The notes below the pieces were generated by a model. The model worked only from the letters and a program-made list of their open reading frames with translations, was not told where the DNA came from and searched no databases. From positions 43,086,977 to 43,150,976 of the forward strand of contig CM035151.1 in assembly GCA_020205615.1 (NCBI GenBank): a stretch of 64,000 nt of DNA, in the 5' to 3' direction. Within the stretch, counting starts at the first letter, position 1, and the number at the start of each line of letters is the position of its first letter. Positions 1 to 10,426 of the stretch are shown in pieces. This DNA is from Panax quinquefolius (Eukaryota; Streptophyta; Magnoliopsida; Apiales; Araliaceae). Made by a program: the position numbers and the translations under genes.

Positions 1-2520
1 TAATAATTTGACATTATTTATTAATGAGAAATTTAATTATGTGACTATGTGAATTTATGAGAAATTATTACATTTTATTTAAAGTAAATTAAATAAAATA
101 TTGGATTTATTTTATAAGGAGTGTGACATTTTTAAACTACTATATGATAAGTTTTATTAAATTAAAGGAGTTTTGAAATCTATTATGCTAGCCAAAAAAG
201 GCCCTAGGAGAAGTTAATAACAGTTACCCATGACTGGGTAACTGACCATCATCGCATCAATTTTTATACGCCTCTAGCGTATTATGTTGTTTCATGTATG
301 CTAAATTGAGAGCTCAGAGAGAATTCAGAGAGAAAAGTTAAGAATTTTGAGTGTGTGATTGAAGAAGAGTTTGAGAAGAGTTTCAATTAATCTCCTACAT
401 TACACTCTACGCTCTGGGTAATTCTCTTCAACCCATTTTTATTTACGTCATTTAGTTTTTTTTATAAATAATGACTTTCAAACCTCTGTTAAGCCTCTAT
501 AATTGAAAAAGAGTAGCGATTATGTGTATATATTTGATAATATGTCATCATAACATGTTTTACTATCTATTGTATGTTTTCATAACAACAAATTCATGAA
601 AATAGGTCGTATATAATTGCTTCAAAATTATAGAGTGTTGAATTATGGCCATATGGCCCTTACGCACAAATTTAATGCGTTGATCATATATTATCCTTAA
701 ATTTTTACACTTGTATATGATTATGCATGCTAAAACGAACAAAACGAAACTTGAATGGTTGGATTTGGCCTTATAACGAATCTGTGGCGTTGAATTTTAG
801 GAATTTATGTTCAACACTTCAAGAACATCAAGAACAGTGAAATTTACATATTTTAATTCTGTAATTCTGTGTTTTAATGGGTTAAAATCACTCTATAAAT
901 GTTGGGTATTGATTATATATGAATTCTAACATGTGGGTATGTTTAATCTGGAGAATTAATGATTATGTAGTGTTTATTTCGCTGAATTCTGTTTTCGTCG
1001 CGAACTGGGAATTCAGAGTCTGGAGTGTCGCGTCGCGATGCCAATTCCTAGTTCATTTTTCGCGCCACGGCGCATGTGCATGTGTCTACTTGGCATGCCT
1101 TTATGTAGCTCAGAATGCCATGAAGTCAAAGAGGCCCATGTGTATGGCGTTAAATACCACTTAGCAATTCGTTGGCGAAATGAGTTTTTAAAATGTTTAA
1201 GTCTAGCAATGTGTTATTAACTTAGTCTATTGATCATGAAAAGTTGTTAGACATATAATGAGGTGTTAAAATAAATTCTTAACACGTCCATAACACAATT
1301 ATGTGTGAATTGAATGATCGAATGCATAGTTAGCTTATTGTTCGTGAAATCTAATTTTTGACGATAAGTGTAGTAATTGACTAAGTATAGTCATGAATTC
1401 GAGTTAGACAAAAGAAAAAACTTATGATGTTTAGTACGTTGTAATTGATTGGTATTGTGAACATAAATGATATGTAGGATTTAAATCAAGGAACGAGTTT
1501 AATTAAAGTGTAATCTACGCACGAGGCAAGTTTCCTAACCCTACTTGTTATCGTTATATAAGTTGATTAATTCACCTTTCTACATTGAGCAAGTTCTCAT
1601 TATTATTGATCAAGTCTATCTTGTATATTAAAGTTATTAATCTTTCAAGCATGATGCTGTTATACAATACTTATTCTATTGTATACCTTTTGAGATTCTA
1701 TTCAAGTTAAGTTATCAATTATTGTTAAACCTTGTTAGACTAGCAAAACCTTTATGATTCGACTAGTCCATAGTTGATAAGCATTCTAAACTTCAGAACC
1801 CTTGATGAATTATCCAAACCAAACTTCCTTTGGTGTGGACTCGAATGTCAAACTGAGATGAACAACCTTGTATAGGGGATTACTTATGCGTTAGCGTTAA
1901 TATATTGTTATGCGATATGGTACTAAAAATTTGATCCCCTAAATACGAGAGAAGAGTCCATAGTCTTATAGTATTAAAGGTTTCAAGTATAACCCTTGAT
2001 AACCTAGGACATAGTTAAAGGTCTTATGACCCTCAGAAATATTTTGATTCTTGTTATTCATTCTTGATTCAAAAGTTGAGCTTTTATTTCAGAAGTCTTT
2101 GATTTATCCGCATGTTATTATTTCATTATTATATTGTTATACTTGTGGGCAATCGTGCTCACTCTTGCGTAATAATAACATTGCAGTTAAGAACGAAAGA
2201 GCAGACGAATCTTCCACTAGTAAAGGCAAGGGCAAGCTTAGCAAGTAATGAAGATTGATTATTTATGTGGTTATGTAATGATAATTAGAGTTGATGTTAC
2301 TTAAGACTTATTTGTTTATGTTTCCACACAGATGATTTAAGGTTATAATAACCTGGGATTTATTTATTATGTAGTTGATGTAACCCCATAAGGGGAGATT
2401 TATTATTATTTCTATCTATTGCATGGTTTGCATTTATTTATGGGTAGATAGATGGATGATGATTGTACAGTGAACACCAAATCCTGTGGAAATGGAAGTA
2501 CCGGATTTGGGAGTGTCACA
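1..2520 (+). repeat. LTR of G-type gypsy element (left end outside window)
   Basis: This is non-coding LTR sequence in + orientation. Its right part (about 1805-2520) aligns by eye with the LTR at 14515-15339: a CCAAACC hairpin, the string GAGATGAACAACC, a GCTCACTCTTGC box, and an end of the form GGATTTGGGAGTGTCACA. The right edge at 2520 falls abruptly inside the Athila-1 integrase, so this is either a solo LTR or the 3' LTR of an element lying to the left. The expected target duplication on the right is AATTT (2521-2525); its partner is outside the window. Short reading frames such as 919-1164 show no protein family and are not called. Confidence 0.75.
221..244. other. Perfect 10-bp stem inverted repeat in LTR
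   Basis: CAGTTACCCA is followed by a 4-base spacer and its exact reverse complement TGGGTAACTG. It lies about 80 bp before the purine-rich GAGAGAATTCAGAGAG tract where the LTR transcript might begin. A role in RNA folding or factor binding is inference. Confidence 0.7.
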
Positions 2521-3636
2521 AATTTCTTATCGTGCCATCTCTTGACCTTTTTCTTGTACAACATTGAGTTCTCGTAGGCTTGCAGTCGGAATTCGTTGAG
2601 CTCATTTAGCTGAAGTAGTCTCTTTTCACCCACTGCTACTTGATCGAAGTTCAGTTTCTGAATAGCCCAATAGGCCTTATTCTGTAATTCGACCGGTAAG
2701 TGAAAAGCTTTCCCGTATAGTAGTTGATATGGTGACATGCCAATCGGTGTTTTATCTACAGTGATTCGGTGAGCCCAGATCGTAAATCGACCGAGCGACC
2801 AACCCTTTCGACTCGGGTTTACCACCTTTTCCAAGATTCTCTTCACTTCCTTGTTTGAAACCTCGGCTTGCCCACTGGTTTGGGGATGATATGTTGTAGT
2901 TACCTTATGGTTGACCCCATACTTTGCCAATAGAGCTGTAAATGATTTGTTGCAGAAGTGACTACCTTCATCACTTATAATGGCTCTTGGCGTGCCAAAC
3001 CTCGTAAAAATGTTTTCTGCAAGAATTTGAGAACCACTTTGGTATCGTTAGTCGGGAGTGCTACGACTTCAACCCATTTGGATACGTAGTCCACCGCAAG
3101 CAATATATACTGATTATTGAACGATGATGGAAATGGCCCCATAAAATTGATGCCCTAAACATCAAAAATTTCAACTTCCAAGATCATTTGAAGTGGCATC
3201 TCATTCCTTTTCGATATGTTGCCCACCCATTGACATCTATCACAAGTTTTAACAAATTAGTGGGCGTCTATAAATAATGTAAGCCAATAAAATCCAGCTT
3301 AAAAGCACTTTTGCCGCTGTTCTCTCACTACCATAGTGTCCCCCATACGCCGATGAGTGGCATTCATCCAGTATGTTCCTCACTTCACTATAGGGCACAC
3401 ATCTTATGATCATCTTGTCGGCGCACTATTTGAATAAGTAAGGTTCATCCCACATATACCACTTCACGTCATGGAGAAACTTCTTTTTCTGTTGTCGTGT
3501 AAGATCAGGTGGAAGAATGTTGCTCACTAGATAATTCGCGAAGTCCGCGTACCATGGAAATTCTGTAGTTATCCCCAAACATTTGCTCATCCGGGAATGA
3601 CTCGTTGATTACACACTTGTCCTCTTCCTTTTTACC
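2521..3636 (-). pseudogene. Athila-1 integrase, truncated and frameshifted
   Basis: The open part is 2521-2930. It contains YHPQTSGQAEVSNKE, which covers the integrase core around the third acidic residue, followed by the TPIGMSPYQLLYGKAFHLPVE segment typical of plant gypsy integrases. It ends at WHDKKF, where the inserted LTR begins; the residues read beyond that point are translated LTR. Upstream (2931-3636) the core and zinc-finger parts can be recognised only as fragments in several frames with stops, for example the segment reading [20 protein letters not shown] just before 2930. The enzyme would have joined element cDNA to the chromosome; this copy cannot. Confidence 0.8.
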
Positions 3637-3957
3637 CTAATTTTCTAGCCTAGACAAATGATCGACGACTTGGTTTTTCGTCCCCTTTCTATCCTTCATT
3701 TCTAAATCGAACTCTTGTAAAAGGTGAATCCATCGGATAAGGCATGGCTTAGCATCTTTTTTTGAAATTAAGTACCGAATAGTCAAGTGATCTGTATAAA
3801 CTACTACCTTTGTCCCGGTCAAGTACGCCCAAAATTTATCGAACGTATATACTACTGTAAGAAATTCCTTTTCCGTAGTTGTGTAGTTCATTTGAGTCTC
3901 CGTGAGTGTCTTACTTGCATAATATATGGCATACAATACCTTCTCTCGGCGACCCAA
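3637..3957 (-). pseudogene. Athila-1 RNase H domain
   Basis: This 106-codon open stretch holds the RNase H domain that follows RT in gypsy pol. Visible landmarks are [32 protein letters not shown] and the C-terminal [11 protein letters not shown], the plant gypsy HLSRLE motif. It overlaps the RT frame at 3888-3957 in a different frame, so a frameshift separates the two domains. In Athila pol the domain normally lies in one polyprotein with RT. The catalytic D before HLSRLE is retained. Confidence 0.8.
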
Positions 3958-4880
3958 AGCAAATTTCCAACCGTGATAGCCTCATTTGCATCACACATTA
4001 ACTCGAAGGGCATGGTCCAATCCGACGCGACGATTACTGGAGCTGTGGTCAATTTCTTCTTTAACAACTCGAATGCCAATTTACATTCTTCATCAAACTT
4101 GAAAACTGAATCCTTATCTAAAAGACTGCACAAAGGTTTTGCAATTTTAGAGAAGTCCTTTATGAATCTCTTGTAGAACCCAGCATGTCCTAGAAAACTT
4201 CTAATTCCCTTAACTGAACTCGGTGGAGGAAGCTTTTCAATTGTTTCCAACTTCGCTTTATCAACTTCTAATCCTTGAGCCGAGACCTTGTGCCCCAAAA
4301 TTATGCCTTTTTCAACCATGAAGTGGCACTTTTCCCAGTTAAGGACCAAATTCGTTTTAGTGCATCTTTGTAAGACCATTACCAAATTCTCCAGACATGC
4401 ATCAAAATCATCCCCATAGACAGAGAAGTCATCCATGAAGACTTCCACATTTTCCTCCACCGTGTCTGAGAAGATGGCCATCATACACCTCTGGAAGGTA
4501 GCGGGTGCATTACACAAGCCGAACGACATTCTCCTGAATGAAAATGTGCCATATGGGCACGTGAATGTAGTCTTCTCTTGATCTTCAGGAGAATTTACGA
4601 TTTGATTATAACTTGAATATCCATCCAATAAGAAATAGTACTCATGTCCCACTAATCTGTTTAACATCTGATCGATAAAGGGCAACGGAAAGTGATCTTT
4701 ACGGGTTGCCTTATTCAACTTCATGTAGTCCATGCAAACCCTCCAACCAGTCACTGTCCTTGTCAGAATTAGCTCATTATCGTCATTCTGAACCACGGTA
4801 ATTCCTCCCTTTTTCAGCACACATTGCACCGGACTAACCCACTTACTGTCTGAAATCGGGTAAATGATACCCGCATCCAA
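3888..4880 (-). CDS. Athila-1 reverse transcriptase domain
   Basis: This is a 330-codon open frame with the full RT palm: [17 protein letters not shown] at the start, [27 protein letters not shown] (with M where R is usual in DYRKLN), [16 protein letters not shown], and the active site FMDD at about residues 148-151 within [10 protein letters not shown]. The thumb/connection region follows ([38 protein letters not shown]). The last residues, after CDANE, read out of frame into RNase H. The FMDDFSV form is characteristic of the Athila/Tat branch. The frame is part of a polyprotein and has no start codon of its own; the first M is a convenience. Confidence 0.88.
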   Translation of the reverse strand: MDAGIIYPISDSKWVSPVQCVLKKGGITVVQNDDNELILTRTVTGWRVCMDYMKLNKATRKDHFPLPFIDQMLNRLVGHEYYFLLDGYSSYNQIVNSPEDQEKTTFTCPYGTFSFRRMSFGLCNAPATFQRCMMAIFSDTVEENVEVFMDDFSVYGDDFDACLENLVMVLQRCTKTNLVLNWEKCHFMVEKGIILGHKVSAQGLEVDKAKLETIEKLPPPSSVKGIRSFLGHAGFYKRFIKDFSKIAKPLCSLLDKDSVFKFDEECKLAFELLKKKLTTAPVIVASDWTMPFELMCDANEAITVGNLLWVAERRYCMPYIMQVRHSRRLK

Positions 4881-5147
4881 CTATTTCAGGATTTCTTTCT
4901 TGACCACTTCTTTCATGATTAGGTTAAGCCGTCTTTATTGCTCCATTGTCGGTCTTGCATCGTCTTCCATCAGAATTTTGTGCATGCAAAAGGATGGGCT
5001 GATTCCCTTGATATCTGTGATTGTCCATCCTATAGCCGATTTGTGGTCCCTCAGCACTCTCAGCAGCTTTGCTTCCTGCAATTCGTTAAGTGCAACAGAA
5101 ATAATAACAGGTAAAGAATTAGAATTGCCTAAATACGCATACCAGAG

Positions 5148-5408
5148 TTATTTAAGGAGTGGCTTAAGTTCAAGAGTCGGTGGCTCCTCCAATGACGGTT
5201 TCATCCTTGATGTAGCTTTTTGATTCGTGTGCAATAGTTCAAATGGTGCTCTAAATCTGCTAACTCGTGGCAGGGTGTCTAGCATCTGCAAGTAGTCTAT
5301 AAAATCTAAATCATCTAATTCTTCGTCTCCCAATAATGTCGTTTCCAATGGATCGTTAACCAAACTCTTTCCCATTTCTTCGCTGATTATCTGATCAATG
5401 ATATCCAT
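5148..5408 (-). pseudogene. Athila-1 protease-RT linker, frameshifted
   Basis: This is an 86-codon fragment between protease and RT. It is acidic (EEMGKSLVNDPLETTLLGDEELDDLDFIDYLQMLDTLP) and ends ELKPLLK. It overlaps the upstream frame by 22 bp in another frame, so a frameshift separates them. About 260 bp of broken sequence (4881-5147) lies between it and the open RT frame. No catalytic motif is present; the spacer position is what Athila polyproteins show. Confidence 0.65.
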
Positions 5409-6685
5409 CCGGAATAATCTTCTTCATCCGTAGGAAATTTCATGGCCTTGAAAATGTTGAATTTTACTTCTTGATCTTGGACCCGCATCATTAGTTGACC
5501 TTTTTGTACGTCGATGAGTGTCCTACCCGTAGCCAAAAATGGTCTCCCGGGGATGATTGGGATATTCTTATCTTCCTCAAAATCCAGAATAATGAAATCC
5601 GCAGGGAATATAAACTTGTCTACCTTAATCAATATGTCCTCCACAATGCCTCTCGGGTACGTGACTGACCTATTCGCCAACTGTAAAGAGATGTTCGTAG
5701 GCTTTGGAGCTGGCAAACCCAATTTTGTATAAACTAATAACGGCATAAGGTTCACACTCGCTCCCAAGTCACATAAACATTTATTAAATGCCGTATTCCT
5801 AATCGTGCAAGGAATGGTGAAACTCCCCGGATCTTTCAACTTTGGTGGCAACTTTTGCTGTAATACCGCACTACATTCCTCTGTTGATGCCACTGTCTCG
5901 AAATCTTCCAATTTCTTTTTCCTGGACAAAATCCTTTTCATGAATTTTGCATTACTTGGCATCTGCTCTAGGGCTTCTGCGAACGGGATATTAATATGAA
6001 GTTTCTTAAAAACTTCCAAAAATTGCGCAAACTGCTTATCTAATTTCTGCTTTTGAACTCTTTGCTGAAACGACAGTGGAAGATACACAACTGGCTTGTC
6101 ATCTAACTTTATTTTCTCAATTTTCTTATCCTCACCCTGTTTTTCTTCAATCACTTTGTTGTCATCAATCTTGTCATCCGATATAGCTGAATTTTCTGCA
6201 CCTTTCCCATCCAAATGTTTTCCACTTCTCAAGGTGATTGCCTGACACTGTTCATGATTTCCCTTCGGATTTCTTTCGGTGTCACTTGGTAGAGTCCCTT
6301 GTGGTCTATTGTTCAACTCTAATGCAATTTGTCCCATCTGATTCTTTAGATTCTTGATGGCTATCTCTTGCGATTTCATTGCCATTGCTTGATTTTTCAT
6401 GGCTACCTCGTTGCTCGTTATATACTTTGATAGCAACTCCTCTAAATCTGGTTTCCTCTCTTGACGTTGAACTGGTTGTTGTTGATTCTGAAATCCAGGG
6501 GGATATGATGGTCGTGGAGCTTGCTGATTCTGATTATTATTCCACGACAAATTTGGATGATTCTTATTCCCCTGATTATATGCATTCTGATACATATTAT
6601 GAGGAATTCTGTTATAGCTACCCATAAATTGTATGGACTCTGGGTTGATTGCACATTGATTCGTCGGATGTTCACCCGCACACAA
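5387..6685 (-). CDS. Athila-1 gag C-terminus and aspartic protease
   Basis: This 432-codon frame continues the gag frame after one in-frame TAA (6686-6688) that falls within the zinc knuckle; CAGEHPTNQC supplies the second half of the CX2CX4HX4C pattern. An Asn/Gln-rich stretch follows (residues about 30-75), then a short region with repeated MKNQ/MKSQ units (about 95-112), the AITLRSGKH motif (about 149-157), a Lys/Glu/Asp-rich linker, and the retropepsin domain with DLGASVNLMP (D at about 306) and IPIIPGRPFLATGRTLID. DLGAS in place of DTGA/S is normal for Athila. The protease would cleave the Gag-Pol polyprotein in the virus-like particle. Confidence 0.85.
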   Translation of the reverse strand: MCAGEHPTNQCAINPESIQFMGSYNRIPHNMYQNAYNQGNKNHPNLSWNNNQNQQAPRPSYPPGFQNQQQPVQRQERKPDLEELLSKYITSNEVAMKNQAMAMKSQEIAIKNLKNQMGQIALELNNRPQGTLPSDTERNPKGNHEQCQAITLRSGKHLDGKGAENSAISDDKIDDNKVIEEKQGEDKKIEKIKLDDKPVVYLPLSFQQRVQKQKLDKQFAQFLEVFKKLHINIPFAEALEQMPSNAKFMKRILSRKKKLEDFETVASTEECSAVLQQKLPPKLKDPGSFTIPCTIRNTAFNKCLCDLGASVNLMPLLVYTKLGLPAPKPTNISLQLANRSVTYPRGIVEDILIKVDKFIFPADFIILDFEEDKNIPIIPGRPFLATGRTLIDVQKGQLMMRVQDQEVKFNIFKAMKFPTDEEDYSGWISLIR

Positions 6686-7537
6686 TTAACAAATAACTGC
6701 AACTTGTTGTGTCTGTCCTCCTGACCATACGTCGAACTTCATGGAGAGTGCTAAAATTTGCGCTGTTATTGCCATCACTCCATCTACCTCTAACACTCCA
6801 GCGATTGTTGGTTGTGTAATTCTTGTCGTGGGCCACTGATAGTTGTTAGCAACCATTGTCTCTATCAACTGATATGCCTCCTCATAATTCTTTGCCATAA
6901 AAGCTCCCCCCAACGTTGCATCAATACTGGTCCTGAGATTCCCATGTAGTCCGTTGTAAAATGTGTTCATCTGTAACCACTTAGGCAATCTGTGATATGG
7001 GCATTTTTTGAGAAATTCTTTGTATCTCTCCCATGCCTCGTACAATGACTCCCCATGTTGCTGATCAAACATGGTAATCTCATTCCTCATCTTTGCAGTT
7101 TTCGCTAGTGGGAAGAATTTTGCTAAATTTTTTTGAGCCAGGTCATCCAATGTCGTTATCGAACTTGCTGGTAGAGAGTGAAACCAACTCTTCGCCTTGT
7201 CCCGCAGAGTGAATGGGAACAAGCGAAGTCTAACTGCTTCATCCGACACCCCATTGTACTTGAAAGTGTCACATATTTCCAGAAAACTGATCAAATGCTC
7301 ATTAGGATTGTCATTTGCAAGTCCCCCAAACTGAACGGAGTTTTGGATCATCTGAATAGTCCCAGGCTTAATCTCGAATGTATTCGCAGCTATTGCAGGC
7401 CTGGTGATACTCGACTGCAGCTCAGTCACATTGGGTGTAGCAAAATCCCTCAACGCTTTCTGGTCTTCGGCAACCATTACTTCTTCTTTGTCAGAATTTT
7501 CGAAGTCGTCCCTTGTTTCCTTAATCCACTTACTTAA
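6686..7537 (-). CDS. Athila-1 gag, main part (5' part split off by solo LTR)
   Basis: Retrotransposon Gag domain: FGGLANDNPNEHLISFLEIC, then RLRLFPFTLRDKAKSWFHSL, then MFDQQHGESLYEAWERYKEFLKKCPYHRLPKWLQ, then TFYNGLH and MVANNYQW. This is the conserved capsid-like segment of plant gypsy Gag. The frame stops at the TAA at 6686-6688, in the middle of the zinc knuckle. The upstream end is cut by the solo LTR at 7538; codons read beyond that point are LTR. The missing N-terminal part is at 10217-10402. Confidence 0.85.
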   Translation of the reverse strand, partial: LSKWIKETRDDFENSDKEEVMVAEDQKALRDFATPNVTELQSSITRPAIAANTFEIKPGTIQMIQNSVQFGGLANDNPNEHLISFLEICDTFKYNGVSDEAVRLRLFPFTLRDKAKSWFHSLPASSITTLDDLAQKNLAKFFPLAKTAKMRNEITMFDQQHGESLYEAWERYKEFLKKCPYHRLPKWLQMNTFYNGLHGNLRTSIDATLGGAFMAKNYEEAYQLIETMVANNYQWPTTRITQPTIAGVLEVDGVMAITAQILALSMKFDVWSGGQTQQVAVIC

Positions 7538-8525
7538 TGTGACGCCCCCAAAATTGGTATACATCACCCATCTTGAGTCGCCAAATACATGGTACATAAT
7601 TTAAATATAAACTTCTTTTATACAGTACGACAAAATATAGCTGAGAGTTTCAACACGATTAATGTCTCGTAGAGAGTATCCAAACTCAAATAAAGTCCTC
7701 ATTACAATTATTATCACACTATTTCACTAAATAGTGAGAACTACAAATGCAAACAGCTGGACCGTCACTCCGTTCCCCGACTAGTCCCAACTATATTCTC
7801 ATTTCCTGAAGAGAACAATGAAAACAAAGGGTGAGCTCAACTAGCCCAGTAAGAATTATTATGACTAAGATAATGCAGAATAAATTATCGTTAGACTTCA
7901 ACAGTGTTAAACTGATAAAATATAATAAACATCAAGTTTAACTGCAGTGGAACAAACAATCCATTAGAAGAGTCAAGTAGAGCATGTTATCTACTATCTT
8001 CTATGATTTAAAAAGTTTATCATCAATTTTATCGTTGAGACTCAGCTTAATAAATAAACCACATCATCGAATCATCCCTGCACTACAGGCCAAGGATATT
8101 CATGTAATCATCAATGGTCATGATTATACCGAATAATCCCTGGTCATAATCATACCAACAACTATCCATCAATGCACTACAGGCCAATGAGGATTTTTAC
8201 CACATTATTTGTAGCATTACGGTCATGATTATACCTAATAATCCCTGGTCATAATCATACCAATCAATAGTACATCTATGCATGTAAGCCACAGATGACT
8301 TTTATCACAATATAAGCATGAGGATGATGACAATGATATAAGAATTCAATTAAAAGAAAGCAAAGGATAAATTTTTAAAGATTTATAACTTAATTTATCC
8401 AGAATTCAATACTGTCCAAATTGTCAACATGAAACTGCTTTGTGGAGTAAAATTCAAGAATAATATTGTGTAAAAAATGATTTGGACAGCAAAGAAATTA
8501 ATTTTTGTCATGAATAATTCCCAGG

Positions 8526-8660
8526 GTGAATAGTACCCCGTGAATAGTACTTTGTGAATAGTACTCGTGAATAGTACCTGTGAATAGTACTTTATGAATA
8601 GTACCTTGTGAATCGTACTGTAAAAATGAATACTACTCGTGGACAGTACTCCGGCATGAA
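8526..8660. repeat. GTGAATAGTA minisatellite in solo LTR
   Basis: About eight imperfect copies of a 14-17 bp unit, core GTGAATAGTAC, lie head to tail. The same core is repeated in the TK5 LTRs (51180-51290 and 58130-58215) and occurs in dispersed or inverted form (ACTATTCAC) in the other Tekay-type LTRs. Confidence 0.85.
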
Positions 8661-9089
8661 AAGCTTAAAATTTAACAAGAATGTACAGAAAATATCCTTG
8701 TGAAACGATACTAGATGAAGCGCAAATTTCAAGGAAATTCTACTAATTTCACGGAGTATAGAAGCAATACTTTAACAAAATGAGGGTATAATCAGGAATA
8801 CGAGATGAAATAATATTACTCACATACTACAGAGTATGGAAGAAAATATTATTCCTATGAATACTGAACAAAATAATATCCCTTACCTCAGAAGAAGACT
8901 AGATACTGGAATAGTGAGGTAGCAGACTTCTCTTCTACTTTCTCTCTAAAGCTTCTCTCTCTATAGCTTCTCTTTCTATAATTGCTCCTGTGAGTCTTAG
9001 TGAATTGGTGAGAATAAAAGAAGAATGAACTTCTATTTATAGGAAAATATAGTTTCGATAATTGCACGTTTTGGGGCTCGAAATATTAC

Positions 9090-9361
9090 AGTATAATACA
9101 TTCATCTTTTCTTTCATTTTTAATTTAGTCCTGCAAGTATTATCAAACTTGCACCACCTCCCCTAATAGTACATCTTGTGAATCAATAGTAAAATCATGT
9201 GAATAAATAGTACAATCATGTGAAAAAAATTAATTATAGTATAGTACCTTCATCTATACCTCCATTTTTAATTTAATCATGCAAGTATTATCAATCTTGC
9301 ACCACCTCCCCTAATAGTACATGAATGTGAATCAATAGTACACACATGTGAACAAATAGTT
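9090..9361. repeat. Tandem duplication (~148-bp period) in solo LTR
   Basis: Copy one starts at 9090 (AGTATAATACATTCATC) and copy two at 9238 (AGTATAGTACCTTCATC). Both contain TGCAAGTATTATCAA, TTGCACCACCTCCCC and a following run of TGTGAATCAATAGT motifs. The duplication is absent from the other Tekay-type LTRs in the window, as far as I could see. Confidence 0.75.
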
Positions 9362-10216
9362 ATAAGCATGTTAATTGATAGCAATTAATTTCTCATTTAT
9401 CCTATTAATCACCCGATTGGTCAATATAACCTCCAGACATCCATTATTATCGAAATAGATGTCGATTTCCACTAACACTAATAATCCCAATACAATGAAA
9501 ATATCAACTTCATCTTTAATCAATACGAACTTATTCAACATTAATATTATAACTCACAATATTTAACAACCAGATCATTCCCAGGAAAGAGGAGGTTTTT
9601 CGATAAGGATTTCTCCCTATTGGCGCGCAATTAGGTGACCAAACCTCTCCTCGGCAGAACTTTCTAGACATTATCAATATTGCAAATAATAATATGAATA
9701 ACTTTGTCGTCTCAATTATTGATTTAATAATAATAAATATTATGCAGATGATACTGTGACAATAATTGAATCAATAATATGAGAGATATTATGCAAAGAA
9801 TTCTTTGTAGCAATAATTGAGTATAAGCGAGTGACTTCTCACGTAAGCATTAATAATCATCTGGTGTGTGCTACTATGCAACCACGCCAGACATTCATGT
9901 ACTTTTACCACCGGTGTAATTCAACAGTTTAACGGTAAAACTTTCGCCGTTATTTTTATAAAAAGATAATTATGTCATTTTCTAACTACAACAATACTTC
10001 CGTTGTGGGGTCCACCAATGATTGTGCCGTCGTACGAATATTCCCTGTTAAAACGAATATTCTCCGACCAATCGAATATTATATAACTACTTGCTTACTT
10101 TGCAAAATTTGTAAATAATACCCCCAACTATAACATTATTTCAAATCCACACCATAATATTCAAAAATATATTTCGAGAAAAAATAATCTTTATTCATAA
10201 AAGTTGAGGTCTTACA

Positions 10217-10402
10217 CTTAACCTCTGAAACCTTCTCTCAATGTCTTTCTCAAAAGGAAGCAAGTCTGGGTTTTTGGATCGAGTTTGCATAAACCAACTT
10301 CAAAAACCTGAAATAAGATAAACAAAACAAAAACAAAAAAATGTTTAAGTAAAATTGAACTAATTAAACTGACATTGAAAAATAATAAAATATATACTAA
10401 AG
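10217..10402 (-). pseudogene. Athila-1 gag N-terminal fragment
   Basis: On the - strand this reads LDPKTQTCFLLRKTLREGFRG and joins LSKWIKETRDDFENSD on the other side of the solo LTR, so the insertion split one frame. The codons before LDPK (an apparent hydrophobic leader) lie in the untranslated leader next to the primer site and are probably not real protein. Confidence 0.7.
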
Positions 10403-10420
10403 TCCCCGGCAGCGGTGCCA
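10403..10420 (-). other. Primer-binding site of Athila-1, tRNA-Asp type
   Basis: On the - strand this reads TGGCACCGCTGCCGGGGA, matching the complement of the plant tRNA-Asp 3' end with two mismatches. It directly follows the LTR, with about 6 bp between. tRNA-Asp priming is typical of Athila; this supports both strand and family. Confidence 0.85.
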
Positions 10421-10426
10421 AAAATT

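Larger units (their letters stand above)
7538..10216 (-). repeat. Solo Tekay-type LTR inside Athila-1 gag
   Basis: On the + strand the sequence starts TGTGACGCCCCCAAAATTGG and ends TGAGGTCTTACA, the same termini as the TK2 and TK5 LTRs. CTTAA flanks both sides (7533-7537 and 10217-10221), a perfect 5-bp target duplication. No internal region is present, so this is a solo LTR left by LTR-LTR recombination. It is about 2.68 kb long. Inside are the GTGAATAGTA minisatellite, a tandem duplication, a TATA-like CTATTTATAGG (near 9036, read on the other strand) and the conserved U3 block at about 9568-9675. Confidence 0.93.

Noticed and set aside
919..1220. Two overlapping short open frames with Cys-rich product
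   Set aside because: Lie in LTR sequence around a GC-rich island; no domain, no conservation that I can see.
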